Positions 34,409 to 43,950 of a stretch of 64,000 nt of DNA are shown here, in pieces; the stretch's first letter is position 1, and the number at the start of each line of letters is the position of its first letter. The position numbers and the translations under genes were made by a program. Location: NCBI GenBank assembly GCA_944384815.1, contig CALWUW010000036.1, forward strand, positions 62,001 to 126,000, in the 5' to 3' direction. Source of the DNA: an uncultured Clostridia bacterium. GTDB taxonomy: Bacteria > Bacillota > Clostridia > Oscillospirales > Acutalibacteraceae. The notes below the pieces were generated by a model that was not told where the DNA came from, ran no database searches, and worked only from the letters and a program-made list of their open reading frames with translations.

Positions 34409-35593
34409 TCAGTAAAGGATCATGGTGTCCTCCCAAACGGCGCAGCGGCCTTCATAGCTTTGCTGTTTTCCGGTTTTGGTGTCCACCACGGAATGAAATT
34501 CGTAGGAAACTTCCTGATCCGCCAGAATATACCGGGCCAGAAGAAAGCGGTCGTCAATACAGGCTTCCAGATCCCCCAGTTCCTTGCTGTAGCAGTGGTC
34601 CATCTGGGAGGACGCGGCGCCCTGCACCCGCCAGGCGTCTTCCTGCTCCGTGATCCGGTAGATCCGGAAGGGTTGGGTCTCCCCGGCGCAAAGGAGAAAG
34701 TTGGCGGAAGGCTCCCCTTCCTCCAAATTCAGGTCGGCGGCCACAGCCTTTTTCCCGGTTTCCATATCCAGGGAAAGGATTCGCTGGTCGTTGGTGGGAA
34801 AATAGCGGGCCCGGAAATACAGGCGGTCCCGGTCTTTTCCGGCGTAGCGCACCATGCCGGCTGTCTCCGCGCTGAATACCGGCGCCAAAGGCGTATGGGA
34901 TTCCCCGGCCTTTACGGAAACGATCCAATCCAGCAGAGGGCATTCCCAAATGGTGTCGCAAACATGATCTCCCAGCCAGCGGCGGTTTTTGTAGCAGGTT
35001 TCCTTTTCCTCCTCGTCCCCGTGGGGGCGCAGCAGCAAAAGCCAGGGCTGACCCTTGCGGGAAAAAGGCAGCAAACCGGAAGCTTCTCCCCCGCAGACCC
35101 GGGGGTCCCGGACATACCAGGATTTTTTCTCGTCCAGATCGTAGAGAAACACCACCCGCTCCAGCCCGGTGGCTTCCTGATACCGGCGCAGCAGCAGCTT
35201 ATGCCGTTGGTTTTCTCCTGTGAAAAACACCAGGTGGCTGCCGTTTAAGGCGGCACAGCCTCCAAAAGCTCCCACCAGACGGATACGATCCAGATTCCGT
35301 TCTTCTCCGGTGGCTTTGTCCACCCGCAGCACCCAGACCTCGCTGTCCCCGTTTTCCATCACCACCACAATGTCGTTGGGAAATCCGTAATAGTGATAGA
35401 CAAAGGAAGGGTTTTGGAGAATGTAATTGGAAAGGATCCGTTCCCGTTTGGTTTTTCGGTTGTATTCCAGAAGGAAAAGGCAATCCCTTCCTTCTTCCAC
35501 TTTTTCCTCGGCGTAGTAAATAAACTCCTGGCTGACCTCAATCAGCTCGTCCCGGCAGTGGGCAAAAATATTTCGAAGGTCTTCAATAATCAT
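34409..35593 (-). CDS. Unknown protein, propeller-like
   Basis: A 394-residue cytoplasmic protein I do not recognise; no signal peptide and no membrane helix. Residues 50-380 consist of short beta-strand runs with repeated turn signatures (GDSEVWVLRVDKATGEE, LVFFTGENQRHKLLLRRYQEATGLERV, RILSLDMETGKKAV, YEFHSVVDTKTGKQ). The pattern of a strand followed by D-x-x-T-G suggests a six- or seven-bladed beta-propeller. The N-terminal 45 residues are helical. The start at 35593 is fixed by AGGAGG. It lies downstream of the FtsX-type permease on the same strand, but a large hairpin separates them, so it is probably a separate unit. Confidence 0.65.
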   Translation of the reverse strand: MIIEDLRNIFAHCRDELIEVSQEFIYYAEEKVEEGRDCLFLLEYNRKTKRERILSNYILQNPSFVYHYYGFPNDIVVVMENGDSEVWVLRVDKATGEERNLDRIRLVGAFGGCAALNGSHLVFFTGENQRHKLLLRRYQEATGLERVVFLYDLDEKKSWYVRDPRVCGGEASGLLPFSRKGQPWLLLLRPHGDEEEKETCYKNRRWLGDHVCDTIWECPLLDWIVSVKAGESHTPLAPVFSAETAGMVRYAGKDRDRLYFRARYFPTNDQRILSLDMETGKKAVAADLNLEEGEPSANFLLCAGETQPFRIYRITEQEDAWRVQGAASSQMDHCYSKELGDLEACIDDRFLLARYILADQEVSYEFHSVVDTKTGKQQSYEGRCAVWEDTMILY

Positions 35594-35720
35594 GGACGTT
35601 CCTCCTGGCAGTCTGCTTGGGTGGGCGTGGCTCAGCTTGTGGCGGCCTGGCCTGGCTTAGCTTAGCTTGGATTCTTTCTGCCTGCAAAGAGGCACGAAAA
35701 CCGGGGACATCCCGGGGAAA

Positions 35721-35771
35721 ATATCGGTTCCCTTTTTCCGGCGAAAAAGCCGGGGAAAAGGAAACCGATAT
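35721..35771 (-). terminator. Long terminator hairpin after the ABC permease
   Basis: ATATCGGTT/AACCGATAT continues inward to CCTTTT/AAAAGG and CCGGC/GCCGG, making an imperfect stem of about 22 bp; TTTT follows on the minus strand. Confidence 0.75.
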
Positions 35772-35776
35772 CCTGT

Positions 35777-38700
35777 TTATTCTACGGATTTCAGGCTTTC
35801 CACCATGTCGATCTTCCGAAGCTTGGGGCTCATAAACAGGTTGACAATCAGGGAGAAGCCCATGGTAATCAGCCCGCTCCAAAGGAAGCTCAAGGGTTCC
35901 ACATGGCGGCCGAACATCACCATATCCACTTCCACCGTCTGGATCACGAAGGAATGGAGAAACACGCCGAAGAAAAGCCCGGCGGCGCAGCCTAAGATGG
36001 TCAGGAGAATGATCTCCCGGTAAATATAGGCGCCCACCTCCCGGTCGTAGAAACCCAGAACTTTAATGGTAGCCAGCTCCCGCTGCCGTTCGGTGATATT
36101 GATATTGGTCAGGTTGTACAGCACCACAAAGGCCAGAGCGCCGGCACAGATCACGATGACCAGAATAATGAAATTCAGGCTCTGGATCATATCTTCAAAG
36201 GTGCGGCTGATGGTGTCCGTAAAGGTGGCTGTGGCAATACCTTCCGCCGCCAGGAGACGATCCTCTATGGTTTCTTCCGCCTGCTCCCCTTCCACCAGGC
36301 ACTGAGCGTTGACTTCCGTAAACTTCAGGGTCTCCCCCATTTTTTCTTCATACAGCGCCGGGTCGATGTAGACGTAATGGTATACATAGTTTTCCGTAAT
36401 GTCCGTAATGGTAAAGGGGACACGGGTGCCGGAGCTGTTCTGCAGGGTCACGGTATCTCCCACGGAGAGCCCCAGTTTCTGGGCCAGCTTTTCCGTTATG
36501 ACCACGCTGTTTTCCTCAAAGGGAACGTCCCGGCCGGAAACACGGTCCCGCAAAGTGATAAAGGATTTCAGATCCTCCCGGTTCTGGGGCACAAACAGGA
36601 ATCCCGTCATGCTGGAATCCGGCCCGTAGATCTCCATGGATTCTTTATGAGCCAGGAAAAATCCCGAAAACAGGGAAGAATCCTCCAAAATGTCCCGGGC
36701 GTCCTGGGAGAGCTCGCCGTCCTGTAAAGTGGCCGTAAGATTAAAGTGGTAAATATCCTGATATTGGTTGCTGAGAATGCTGGAAACGGAGTCCTTGATG
36801 CCGAAGCCGGTGACCAAAAGCCCGGTGCATCCGGCAATCCCCACCACCGTCATAATCAGCCGTTTTTTATACCGGAACAGGTTCCGGCAGGTGACTTTCT
36901 GGGTGAATTTCAGCCGCTTCCAAAGGAAGGGCAGCCGCTCCAGAAGAATCCGCTTTCCGGCCTTGGGAGCTTTGGGCTGCATCAGCTGGGCGGGGGTCTC
37001 CGCCAGTGTGGAGCGGCAGGCCGCCAAGGTGGCGCCTAATGTGCACAGCAGCGCGGCGCCGCTTCCGATAACGCCGTATTCCCATTTAAAGTGCGCCACC
37101 AGATCCGGGGCGGTATACAGCATACGGTAAGCGTTCCAGCAAATGGTGGGAAGGCTGAAAAAGCCCAGTATAACGCCTACCACGCAGGCTCCCGCCGTGG
37201 CAAGGGCGGCATAGGCCAGATATTTTCCGGCGATGCGGGCCTTGCTGTAGCCCAGAGCTTTATAGGTGCCGATGATGCCCCGTTCTTCCTCTACCATACG
37301 GGTCATGGTGGTAAGGGCCACCAAAGCCGCCACCAGGAAGAAGATCACGGGGAATACTCCGGAAAGGGAGTCCATCCGCCAGGTATCCGCCTCAAAGCTG
37401 GCATAGCCTACATTCAGGCTCCGGTCCATGACATACCATTCGGGAACGCTGATCTCGTCCAGCTCCCTTTGAGCGTCCTCCAGCTCTTTCCGAGCGTCTT
37501 CCAGCTGGGCCAGAGCGTTTGCCTTTTCCTGCTCATATTCTTCTTCCCCTGCGGTCAGCTCTGCCCAACCGTCCTCCAGCTCTTTCTGCCCGTTTTCCAG
37601 TTCCTTCCGGGAGGCGGCCAAAGTCCGGTTTCCTTCATCCAGCTCCGCCTGCCCTTGCTGAATCTGCGCCTGGGCTTCCTCCAGCTGCAGCTCCGTGGCG
37701 TCCAGGGTCTTTTTGCTTTCCTGAAGCACAGGCAGAGAAGCGTCCAGCTGGGCTTTCGCCTCTTCCAGCTGGGGAAGGGCTTCCTGTTTCTTTGTTTCCA
37801 GCTCCTGGCGGGCCGCGGTCAGCTCCTGCTGACTTTTCTCAAAGGTGGCAACCACCTGGGAAAGATACAGCTTCAGCCCCGCCAGTTCTTCCGGGCTCAA
37901 CTGCGAAAGGGCCACGGAAAGCTCCGGGGCGGAAAGGGCATTGAGGGTCTCTGCCAACTGCTGAAGGGCTTCCGGGTCCGTAGGGAGCTCCCGGGTTTGC
38001 CCTTGCTGCGAGAGGGATCCTTCGGCAGTTTCTGTGCTCCCGCTTTCTCCACTTTCACCGCTTCCACTGCTTCCGCCGCTTTCACCGCTTCCTGCAGAAG
38101 CCTCCCACTGGCTGATTTTCAGGTTCAGCTCCGAAGCCGTGGTGTAAAGGGGCCGGGATGCTTCCAGCTGCTGTTCTCCTTGCGCCAGCTTTTCTTCGGC
38201 GTCAGCCAGCTCTTTCATGCCGGCTTCATAGGCGGCCAGACCTTCCTGATAAGTGGCCATGCCCGATTCGTATTTTTCATAGCCCTCTTCCCATTGGGTG
38301 CGGCCTTCTTCATAGGCCTTCCGGGAATCGTTCAGCTGGGCTTGGGCGTCCTCCAACTGGGCCTTTCCTTCTTCATACTGCTGCCATCCGTCGGAGAGCT
38401 CCGCCTGGGCATCCTCCAGCTCTTTCCGGGCGTCTTCCAGCTTTTGGCGGCCGTCTTCCAGCTCCTGCTCCGCTTCCGCTTTGCCGCTTTCATATTCCGC
38501 CCAGCCGTCTTCCAGTTCTTTCCGGGAATCCGCCAGCACTTCGTCGTAACGAAGATCGTCCCGCTCTTCTCCCAAAGTCTCCAAAGCGGTCTGCACCGCT
38601 TCTACCTTATCCCAGTAAGCGTCGGTAAAACAGGATTCTTCCCGGGCGCCTTCCACGGTGACAAACAGGTCCGTAATGGCGCTTTGGTTGAAATCCTCAT

Positions 38701-39316
38701 CCAGAATATACATAAAGCGGTTCACCGAGCCGCTGCCCAGATTGGTGCTGCCCAGGGAGAAAGAGATATAGTAGGGAGAATCCACCAGGCCCACTACGGT
38801 AAATTCCCGGCGGCTGAAGGAATCCTTCCAGCTGCCGCTGGTAAAGGTCACCGTATCCCCTACGGCGACCCCTTCTCCGGTTTTATCCCGGCTTACAAGG
38901 CATTCCCCGCTGTTTTGAGGCATCCGCCCTTCCACCAGAACAGGACGGTTCAGGTAGTCCGGATTGGAGGGATCCATGTTTTCCGGAAGACTATGTACCC
39001 GGATCACCAGGTCTTTCTCATTAAGGCTGGCCAGGGCGTCCGCTGTATGGCCGGCCATAACCCCCTCCACCCCGGGAACTTCCCCAATAGCGTCCACGTC
39101 CTTTTGGGAAAAGCCGAAGCCGGATAAAAGCCGCAGGTCCATCATATAGCCTTGGTCGAAATAATAATCTCCTGTGGCCTGCATATCAGGGGCCGTGGCC
39201 CGAAGGCCGGCGTAAAAACCCGCTCCCAGCGCCACAATGGCGAAAATCGCCCAGAATCTCCCCCAGGAATGGCGTATGGAGCGTCCAATATCTTTTGTAA
39301 ACACACGCATTTTCAT
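35777..39316 (-). CDS. FtsX-like ABC permease with giant extracellular coiled coil
   Basis: A 1179-residue permease of the MacB/FtsX class. An N-terminal helix (FWAIFAIVALGAGFYAG) is followed by a first extracytoplasmic domain, then about 370 residues (roughly 255-625) of Glu/Gln/Leu-rich coiled coil built from LEDAQAEL- and YEEGKAQL-like repeats. A low-complexity Gly/Ser/Glu linker (SGESGGSSGSG) interrupts it. Three helices and a second FtsX domain follow, ending with helices near residues 1050-1170. The ATPase gene lies directly upstream. Such mechanotransmission systems move or release envelope substrates rather than transport across the bilayer. The start at 39316 has GGAGA. Confidence 0.88.
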   Translation of the reverse strand: MKMRVFTKDIGRSIRHSWGRFWAIFAIVALGAGFYAGLRATAPDMQATGDYYFDQGYMMDLRLLSGFGFSQKDVDAIGEVPGVEGVMAGHTADALASLNEKDLVIRVHSLPENMDPSNPDYLNRPVLVEGRMPQNSGECLVSRDKTGEGVAVGDTVTFTSGSWKDSFSRREFTVVGLVDSPYYISFSLGSTNLGSGSVNRFMYILDEDFNQSAITDLFVTVEGAREESCFTDAYWDKVEAVQTALETLGEERDDLRYDEVLADSRKELEDGWAEYESGKAEAEQELEDGRQKLEDARKELEDAQAELSDGWQQYEEGKAQLEDAQAQLNDSRKAYEEGRTQWEEGYEKYESGMATYQEGLAAYEAGMKELADAEEKLAQGEQQLEASRPLYTTASELNLKISQWEASAGSGESGGSSGSGESGESGSTETAEGSLSQQGQTRELPTDPEALQQLAETLNALSAPELSVALSQLSPEELAGLKLYLSQVVATFEKSQQELTAARQELETKKQEALPQLEEAKAQLDASLPVLQESKKTLDATELQLEEAQAQIQQGQAELDEGNRTLAASRKELENGQKELEDGWAELTAGEEEYEQEKANALAQLEDARKELEDAQRELDEISVPEWYVMDRSLNVGYASFEADTWRMDSLSGVFPVIFFLVAALVALTTMTRMVEEERGIIGTYKALGYSKARIAGKYLAYAALATAGACVVGVILGFFSLPTICWNAYRMLYTAPDLVAHFKWEYGVIGSGAALLCTLGATLAACRSTLAETPAQLMQPKAPKAGKRILLERLPFLWKRLKFTQKVTCRNLFRYKKRLIMTVVGIAGCTGLLVTGFGIKDSVSSILSNQYQDIYHFNLTATLQDGELSQDARDILEDSSLFSGFFLAHKESMEIYGPDSSMTGFLFVPQNREDLKSFITLRDRVSGRDVPFEENSVVITEKLAQKLGLSVGDTVTLQNSSGTRVPFTITDITENYVYHYVYIDPALYEEKMGETLKFTEVNAQCLVEGEQAEETIEDRLLAAEGIATATFTDTISRTFEDMIQSLNFIILVIVICAGALAFVVLYNLTNINITERQRELATIKVLGFYDREVGAYIYREIILLTILGCAAGLFFGVFLHSFVIQTVEVDMVMFGRHVEPLSFLWSGLITMGFSLIVNLFMSPKLRKIDMVESLKSVE

Positions 39317-39432
39317 GAAAAGATCTCCGTTCTCATCCGCATTTATTTAAACAGAACGTATTATTTTACAAAAATATACAGAAAGAATAAATTAAATCCC
39401 GGTGCAAACCGCTGCCCTGGGAAAATCGTTTC

Positions 39433-39472
39433 CTTGTTTCCTTGTTCCTTTGTTCCTTTGTTTCGTTGTTCC
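39433..39472. repeat. 8-bp tandem array (CTTGTTTC type)
   Basis: Five units: CTTGTTTC, CTTGTTCC, TTTGTTCC, TTTGTTTC, GTTGTTCC. It lies between the ATPase and permease genes. The same unit recurs at 62192-62255. Confidence 0.8.
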
Positions 39473-39478
39473 CCTTTT

Positions 39479-40180
39479 TTACCATTCCAAAGTTTCCGCG
39501 GAAACCGGATGGGGGTTCAAATAGACTTCCGTGACTTTTCCGCTGCCGATACGGATCACCCGATCCGCCATGGCGGCGAAGGACTGGTTGTGGGTAATCA
39601 CCACTACGGTTTTTCCCATTTCCCGGCAGGTATCCTGCAAAAGCTTCAAAATGGATTTGCCGGTTTTGTAGTCCAAAGCGCCGGTGGGCTCGTCGCACAG
39701 CAAAAGCTTGGGGTTTTTGGCAATGGCTCTGGCAATGGCTACCCGCTGCTGCTCGCCGCCGGAAAGCTGGGAAGGGAAATTCTTCATCCGATCCTTGAGC
39801 CCCACTTGGGCAAGGACTTCCTCCGGGGGGAGGGGATCCCGGCAGATCTCCGAAGCCAGCTCCACATTTTCCAAAGCTGTAAGGTTCTGCACCAGGTTAT
39901 AGAACTGAAACACAAAGCCCACGTCGTGCCGCCGGTATTCCGTAAGCTGGCGGCTATTGTAGCGGCTGATGATGTTGCCGTCCAGAAGGATCTCCCCTCC
40001 GGAGCAGGTGTCCATGCCGCCCAGCATATTCAGCACGGTAGTTTTTCCCGCGCCGCTGGGGCCTACGATAATGACAAATTCGCCCTTCTCGATTTGAAAA
40101 TCAATGCCGTCCGCGGCGGCAATGCGGATCTCTCCCATTTGATAATACTTGGTAACGTTCCGAAATTCCACAAAAGGCAT
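39479..40180 (-). CDS. MacB/LolD-type ABC ATPase
   Basis: A 233-residue ATPase that powers the FtsX-like permease encoded next. Walker A is GPSGAGKTT, the signature is [14 protein letters not shown] and Walker B is [13 protein letters not shown]. It has the usual MacB-family start [18 protein letters not shown] at 40180 is preceded by GGAGGAG. The 162-base gap to the permease holds an 8-bp array rather than a terminator, so the two are probably co-transcribed. Confidence 0.95.
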   Translation of the reverse strand: MPFVEFRNVTKYYQMGEIRIAAADGIDFQIEKGEFVIIVGPSGAGKTTVLNMLGGMDTCSGGEILLDGNIISRYNSRQLTEYRRHDVGFVFQFYNLVQNLTALENVELASEICRDPLPPEEVLAQVGLKDRMKNFPSQLSGGEQQRVAIARAIAKNPKLLLCDEPTGALDYKTGKSILKLLQDTCREMGKTVVVITHNQSFAAMADRVIRIGSGKVTEVYLNPHPVSAETLEW

Positions 40181-40254
40181 AAGGCTCCTCCTTTGTTGCG
40201 GCAAAACAAAAATCCGTTTTTAAAATATCGGGAAATCCCCAAAAGATCTGCCGA

Positions 40255-40503
40255 TTATTTCAGCAAAAGCCGGGTGGCGCCCGGGTTCAGGCTGATGAGC
40301 TTGGCGCTGATCCGGGGATGCTTCAGGCGCAGGCGCACCATATCCCGAAGGACCTGGCCGTTATTATAGCCATGGATCACCACCACTTCCTTCAGCCCGG
40401 CGTCCGCCCGGCTGAGGAATTGCTCCAGCTGGCGCTTGGCTTCCGCCTCCGTCAGCCCGTGAAGATTCACTTCCGCCACAGACCCCCGTCGTTCCATCAG
40501 CAC
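40255..40503 (-). CDS. Small stand-alone Smr-domain protein
   Basis: An 82-residue protein consisting of one Smr domain, the endonuclease-like module found at the end of MutS2. LHG (EVNLHGLTEAEAKRQLEQF) and the second core motif HGYNNGQVLRDMVRLRL are present; the canonical second motif is HGxGxG(x)L, so the middle glycine is replaced by asparagine here. The start is taken as GTG at 40503, 6 bases after GGAGGAG; ATG at 40497 is possible. Single-domain Smr proteins are common in Firmicutes and may nick or bind branched nucleic acid or cut stalled mRNAs. It could be co-transcribed with the ABC genes. Confidence 0.82.
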   Translation of the reverse strand: MLMERRGSVAEVNLHGLTEAEAKRQLEQFLSRADAGLKEVVVIHGYNNGQVLRDMVRLRLKHPRISAKLISLNPGATRLLLK

Positions 40504-40670
40504 GGGGCACTCCTCCCTTTTTCCAACTCCTGTTTTTCTGCCCTTTATGCAGATATAATTATTATACACGATGTCGGAAAGGAATTGAAGAAAAATTCGT
40601 GAACAACAAAAGGTTTTTCCGGAAAATCAACCCCTTTTTTCAGGGGGGAAAAGGAACCCTTTCCAAAATA

Positions 40671-40702
40671 AAAAAAGGACAGGCAGAATCCCGCCTGTCC
40701 TT
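40671..40702 (-). terminator. Terminator of glgP
   Basis: AAGGACAGGC/GCCTGTCCTT stem; on the minus strand it is followed by a T-run. Confidence 0.85.
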
Positions 40703-40744
40703 GTCCGTATCCTTGATTCTTGCCGTTGGCAATGCTTTTCCGGA

Positions 40745-43189
40745 TCAGGAGTGTTTCTTTCTTTTTTCCCCGGTGGGTTCTTCCAAAGGCAAGGGCTGCG
40801 CGTGCCAAATATCCCGGGCGTAGTCCCGAATGGAACGGTCGGCGGCAAAGCGGCCGGCCTGGGCGATATTGGTCAGGCACATTTTCTGCCATGCCTCGGT
40901 GTCCTTATACAGCTCTACGGCGTGTTCCCGAGCCTTGGAGTAGGAATCGAAGTCCGCCAGCACCATGTAAGGATCCACATTCCGCAGGGAATTGACCAGA
41001 TCCCGGAAATCCACGCCGCCGATGCCCTTCTCCATAAATTCCAGAGCCCGGCGGATCCGGCCGTGATTCTGGGCAATCAGCTCGGGATGGTAGCATTTGG
41101 CTTTGAGATCCTGTACCTGGGGGGTGGTCATGCCGAACAGCAGAATGTTCTCACCCCCTACGGATTCATGGATCTCCACGTTGGCTCCGTCCAGGGTTCC
41201 CAAAGTAACGGCGCCGTTGATCATGAACTTCATGTTGCTGGTGCCGCTGGCCTCGGTTCCTGCCAGAGAAATCTGCTGGGAAATGTCTGCGGAGGGGATC
41301 ATCAGCTCCGCCAGGGTGACGCAGTAGTTTTCCACGTACACCACTTTCATCTTCTTGTTTACCCGGGGATCGTTGTTGATCAGATCTCCCAGCTTTACAA
41401 TAAAGCGGATCATCTGCTTGGCAAAATAGTACCCGGGAGCGCTCTTGGCGCCGAAAATATAGGTATGGGGAGCAAAATCCGCGTTGGGGTTTTCCAGCAG
41501 CCAGAGATAGGTATCCAGAATTTCCAAAGCGTTCAGATGCTGCCGCTTGTATTCGTGCATACGCTTGACCTGCATATCAAAGACGGAGTCCGGATCCAGG
41601 GATACGCCTGCTGCCTTTTTCATGTAGGCGGAGAAGCGCTCTTTATTGTGACGCTTGATCTTTGCCAGCTCCCGGAGAACGGAAGCATCGTCCCGGTACT
41701 TCATCAGCCCGTTAAGGCAGGAAGCGTCGGCAATAAATCCGTCCCCGATCAGGGAGGAAATCAGGGAAGAAAGCTTGGGGTTACTCTGGCAGAGCCAGCG
41801 GCGGTGGGCGATGCCGTTGGTCACGTTGGTAAATTTCTCCGGCATCTCCGTATAGAAATCGTGGAACACACTGTCCTTAAGAATCTGGCTGTGCAAAGCG
41901 GAAACACCGTTGACGGAGTGAGAAGCCACCACCGCCAGGTTAGCCATTTTTACATAGCCGTCGTTCAAAGGCGCCATGCGGCCTACTTTGTAGCCGTCCA
42001 CGCCCTTTGCGTGCATTTCCGCGCAGAACCGGCGGTTGATCTCCTCCACGATCTGATAGATCCGGGGCAGCCGCAGCCGGAACATATCCTTGCCCCAGCA
42101 CTCCAGAGCTTCCGCCATTACCGTATGGTTGGTGTAGGCAATGGTGCGGGTTACAATATCCCAGGCGGCTTCCCAGGTGTATCCGCATTCGTCCAGCATG
42201 ATCCGCATCATTTCCGGAACTGCCAGCACCGGGTGGGTATCGTTCAGGTGAATGGCTACGGTATCCGGCAGATTATCCAGTGTGCTGTATTTAAACAGAT
42301 GCCGGCGGATAATGTCCTGAATGGTGGCGGATACCAGGAAATACTGCTGGGTCAGCCGCAGGCTTTTGCCTTCCATATGGTTATCCTCAGGGTACAGCAC
42401 CTTGGTGATGATCTCCGCCATGGCGTTCTGCTCCATAGCCCGCATGTAGTTGCCGGAGTTGAACATCTTCATGTCAAATTCCGGGGACGTGGCGGACCAG
42501 ATCCGCAGCTTGCTGATGCTGCGGCCGTCCAGCCCGGCTACGAACATATCGTAGGGCACCGCCAGCACGTTGGTATAATCCTTATGGCGTACCACATGAT
42601 ACTGGTTGTTCCAGCTTTCCTCGATGTGCCCGTCAAAATGCACTTCCACAGCCTTTTCCGGCACCTTTTTCAGCCAGACCTTGCCGCCGGGCAGCCAGAA
42701 ATCCGGCAGCTCCGTCTGCCAGCCGTCCACCAGCTTCTGGCGGAAAATACCGTATTCATAGAGAAGAGAATAGCCGATAGCAGGATACCCCTGGGAGGCC
42801 AGGCCATCCAGGAAACAGGCGGCCAGCCGACCCAATCCGCCGTTGCCCAGGCCCGCGTCGGGCTCCTGGTCATAAAGATCCTCCAAATCAATATCCAGCT
42901 CTTTCAGCGCCTTCCGGAAGGATTCCGTGAGATGCAGGTTGAACAGGGTGTTTTTCAGGGAACGGCCCATGAGAAATTCCATGCAGAGGTAATAGATCTG
43001 CTTGGTGCCGGTTTCCTCCGCCCGATTTTTGGTTTCCGTGCGCCCCCGGCTCATCAGGTCGCTGAGCACCAGGGAAACGGCCTTGTAGTAATGCTCGTAA
43101 GTGGCGTTCTCCGGAGAGACCCCGAAGCTGTGATACAACCGGTCCACAATACCGGTGCGGATCTCCTCCTGGGACAGCGCATAGTTCAT
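40745..43189 (-). CDS. glgP: Glycogen/starch phosphorylase
   Basis: An 814-residue GT35 phosphorylase that releases glucose 1-phosphate from alpha-1,4-glucans. The PLP-binding lysine is K654 in GTSNMKFMINGAVTLGTLDGANVEI. DAGLGNGGLGRLAACFLDSL-type sequence near residue 95 and the loop KRMHEYKRQ near residue 535 (phosphate/PLP contacts) are both present. It is full length for bacterial enzymes and lacks the N-terminal regulatory phosphorylation site of animal ones. The start at 43189 has AAAGGATG. No other glycogen gene is adjacent. Expression is likely from a promoter in the 43190-43400 region, and it ends at a good terminator. Confidence 0.96.
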   Translation of the reverse strand: MNYALSQEEIRTGIVDRLYHSFGVSPENATYEHYYKAVSLVLSDLMSRGRTETKNRAEETGTKQIYYLCMEFLMGRSLKNTLFNLHLTESFRKALKELDIDLEDLYDQEPDAGLGNGGLGRLAACFLDGLASQGYPAIGYSLLYEYGIFRQKLVDGWQTELPDFWLPGGKVWLKKVPEKAVEVHFDGHIEESWNNQYHVVRHKDYTNVLAVPYDMFVAGLDGRSISKLRIWSATSPEFDMKMFNSGNYMRAMEQNAMAEIITKVLYPEDNHMEGKSLRLTQQYFLVSATIQDIIRRHLFKYSTLDNLPDTVAIHLNDTHPVLAVPEMMRIMLDECGYTWEAAWDIVTRTIAYTNHTVMAEALECWGKDMFRLRLPRIYQIVEEINRRFCAEMHAKGVDGYKVGRMAPLNDGYVKMANLAVVASHSVNGVSALHSQILKDSVFHDFYTEMPEKFTNVTNGIAHRRWLCQSNPKLSSLISSLIGDGFIADASCLNGLMKYRDDASVLRELAKIKRHNKERFSAYMKKAAGVSLDPDSVFDMQVKRMHEYKRQHLNALEILDTYLWLLENPNADFAPHTYIFGAKSAPGYYFAKQMIRFIVKLGDLINNDPRVNKKMKVVYVENYCVTLAELMIPSADISQQISLAGTEASGTSNMKFMINGAVTLGTLDGANVEIHESVGGENILLFGMTTPQVQDLKAKCYHPELIAQNHGRIRRALEFMEKGIGGVDFRDLVNSLRNVDPYMVLADFDSYSKAREHAVELYKDTEAWQKMCLTNIAQAGRFAADRSIRDYARDIWHAQPLPLEEPTGEKRKKHS

Positions 43190-43950
43190 ATACAGTCATC
43201 CTTTCCAAGCCTTCGGTTTCGGGCAGGAAGATTCCCCGGGCCCGGGAAGACGAAGGCAGAATTCGTAAAACAGATTGATGGAGAAATGGACGCAATTCAC
43301 AAAAAGAAACGGCCCGTGCTTAGTATATACCAAAAATTCGGGATATTCAAGACGAAAGAACAGAGTTTTTTGCTGGGCGGCAAAATTCTACTTCTTGTAG
43401 ATTTTAAGCCGTTTTTTCATAAAATATGCACAATTTTTCCCGGCGGTGCCCTTTGTCTGAAATCCAGAATTATTTATGCAAATTTAACAAAAAATTTAAA
43501 ACCTGTAAAAAAGCGTAAAAAGGCGCCCGGGTTCCCGGATACCCAGGTTCCCGAGTTCCCGGGTTCCCAGGTTACCGGATACCCGGGAAAGAAAAATCCT
43601 TCTGTTCCGGATGGGGAAATCCCGGAAGAAAAATTTCGCAGGGAAATCTCCCCATTCATAAAAAGGAAATGCCCGGGAAAGGAAACAGAAAAAAGGAGAA
43701 AGAAAACGGAAGAAGGAAAACAGAGAACAGGAAAACAACAAGAGAACAGCAGAAGAACAGAAGAAGAACAGAAGAAAACAATAGAAAACAGCGAAAGAAA
43801 ACAGCGAAAGGGGTTCCCCATTTCCGAAAAATAGACTATAATAGATGCAGCAGATAAAGCTGTAAGAAATCACGGAAGGCGGCCCGGAAAGCGGGAGGCA
43901 GATCCCCTCCCCCAAGACCATATCGGTGTCCGGCCGGAAAGGATGAGCCT
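43190..43950. other. Gene-free gap between divergent glgP and zapA
   Basis: Contains an 8-bp array (43529-43584), an A/G-rich stretch (43670-43810) of GAACAG- and GAAAACA-like repeats, and a perfect TATAAT at 43837-43842 for zapA. A T-rich/A-rich tract at 43390-43500 lies upstream of glgP. No gene is supported. Confidence 0.6.
43529..43584. repeat. 8-bp tandem array (GGGTTCCC type)
   Basis: Seven exact-register units: GGGTTCCC, GGATACCC, AGGTTCCC, GAGTTCCC, GGGTTCCC, AGGTTACC, GGATACCC. Each unit is close to a palindrome (GGGTTCCC), so the array can form many short hairpins. Confidence 0.85.

Noticed and set aside
37091..39127. 678-codon plus-strand frame opposite the ABC permease
   Set aside because: Antisense of the coiled-coil region; leucine/phenylalanine-rich output of repeated codons.
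40751..43834. 1027-codon plus-strand frame opposite glgP
   Set aside because: It is the antisense of glycogen phosphorylase, whose motifs are intact on the other strand.
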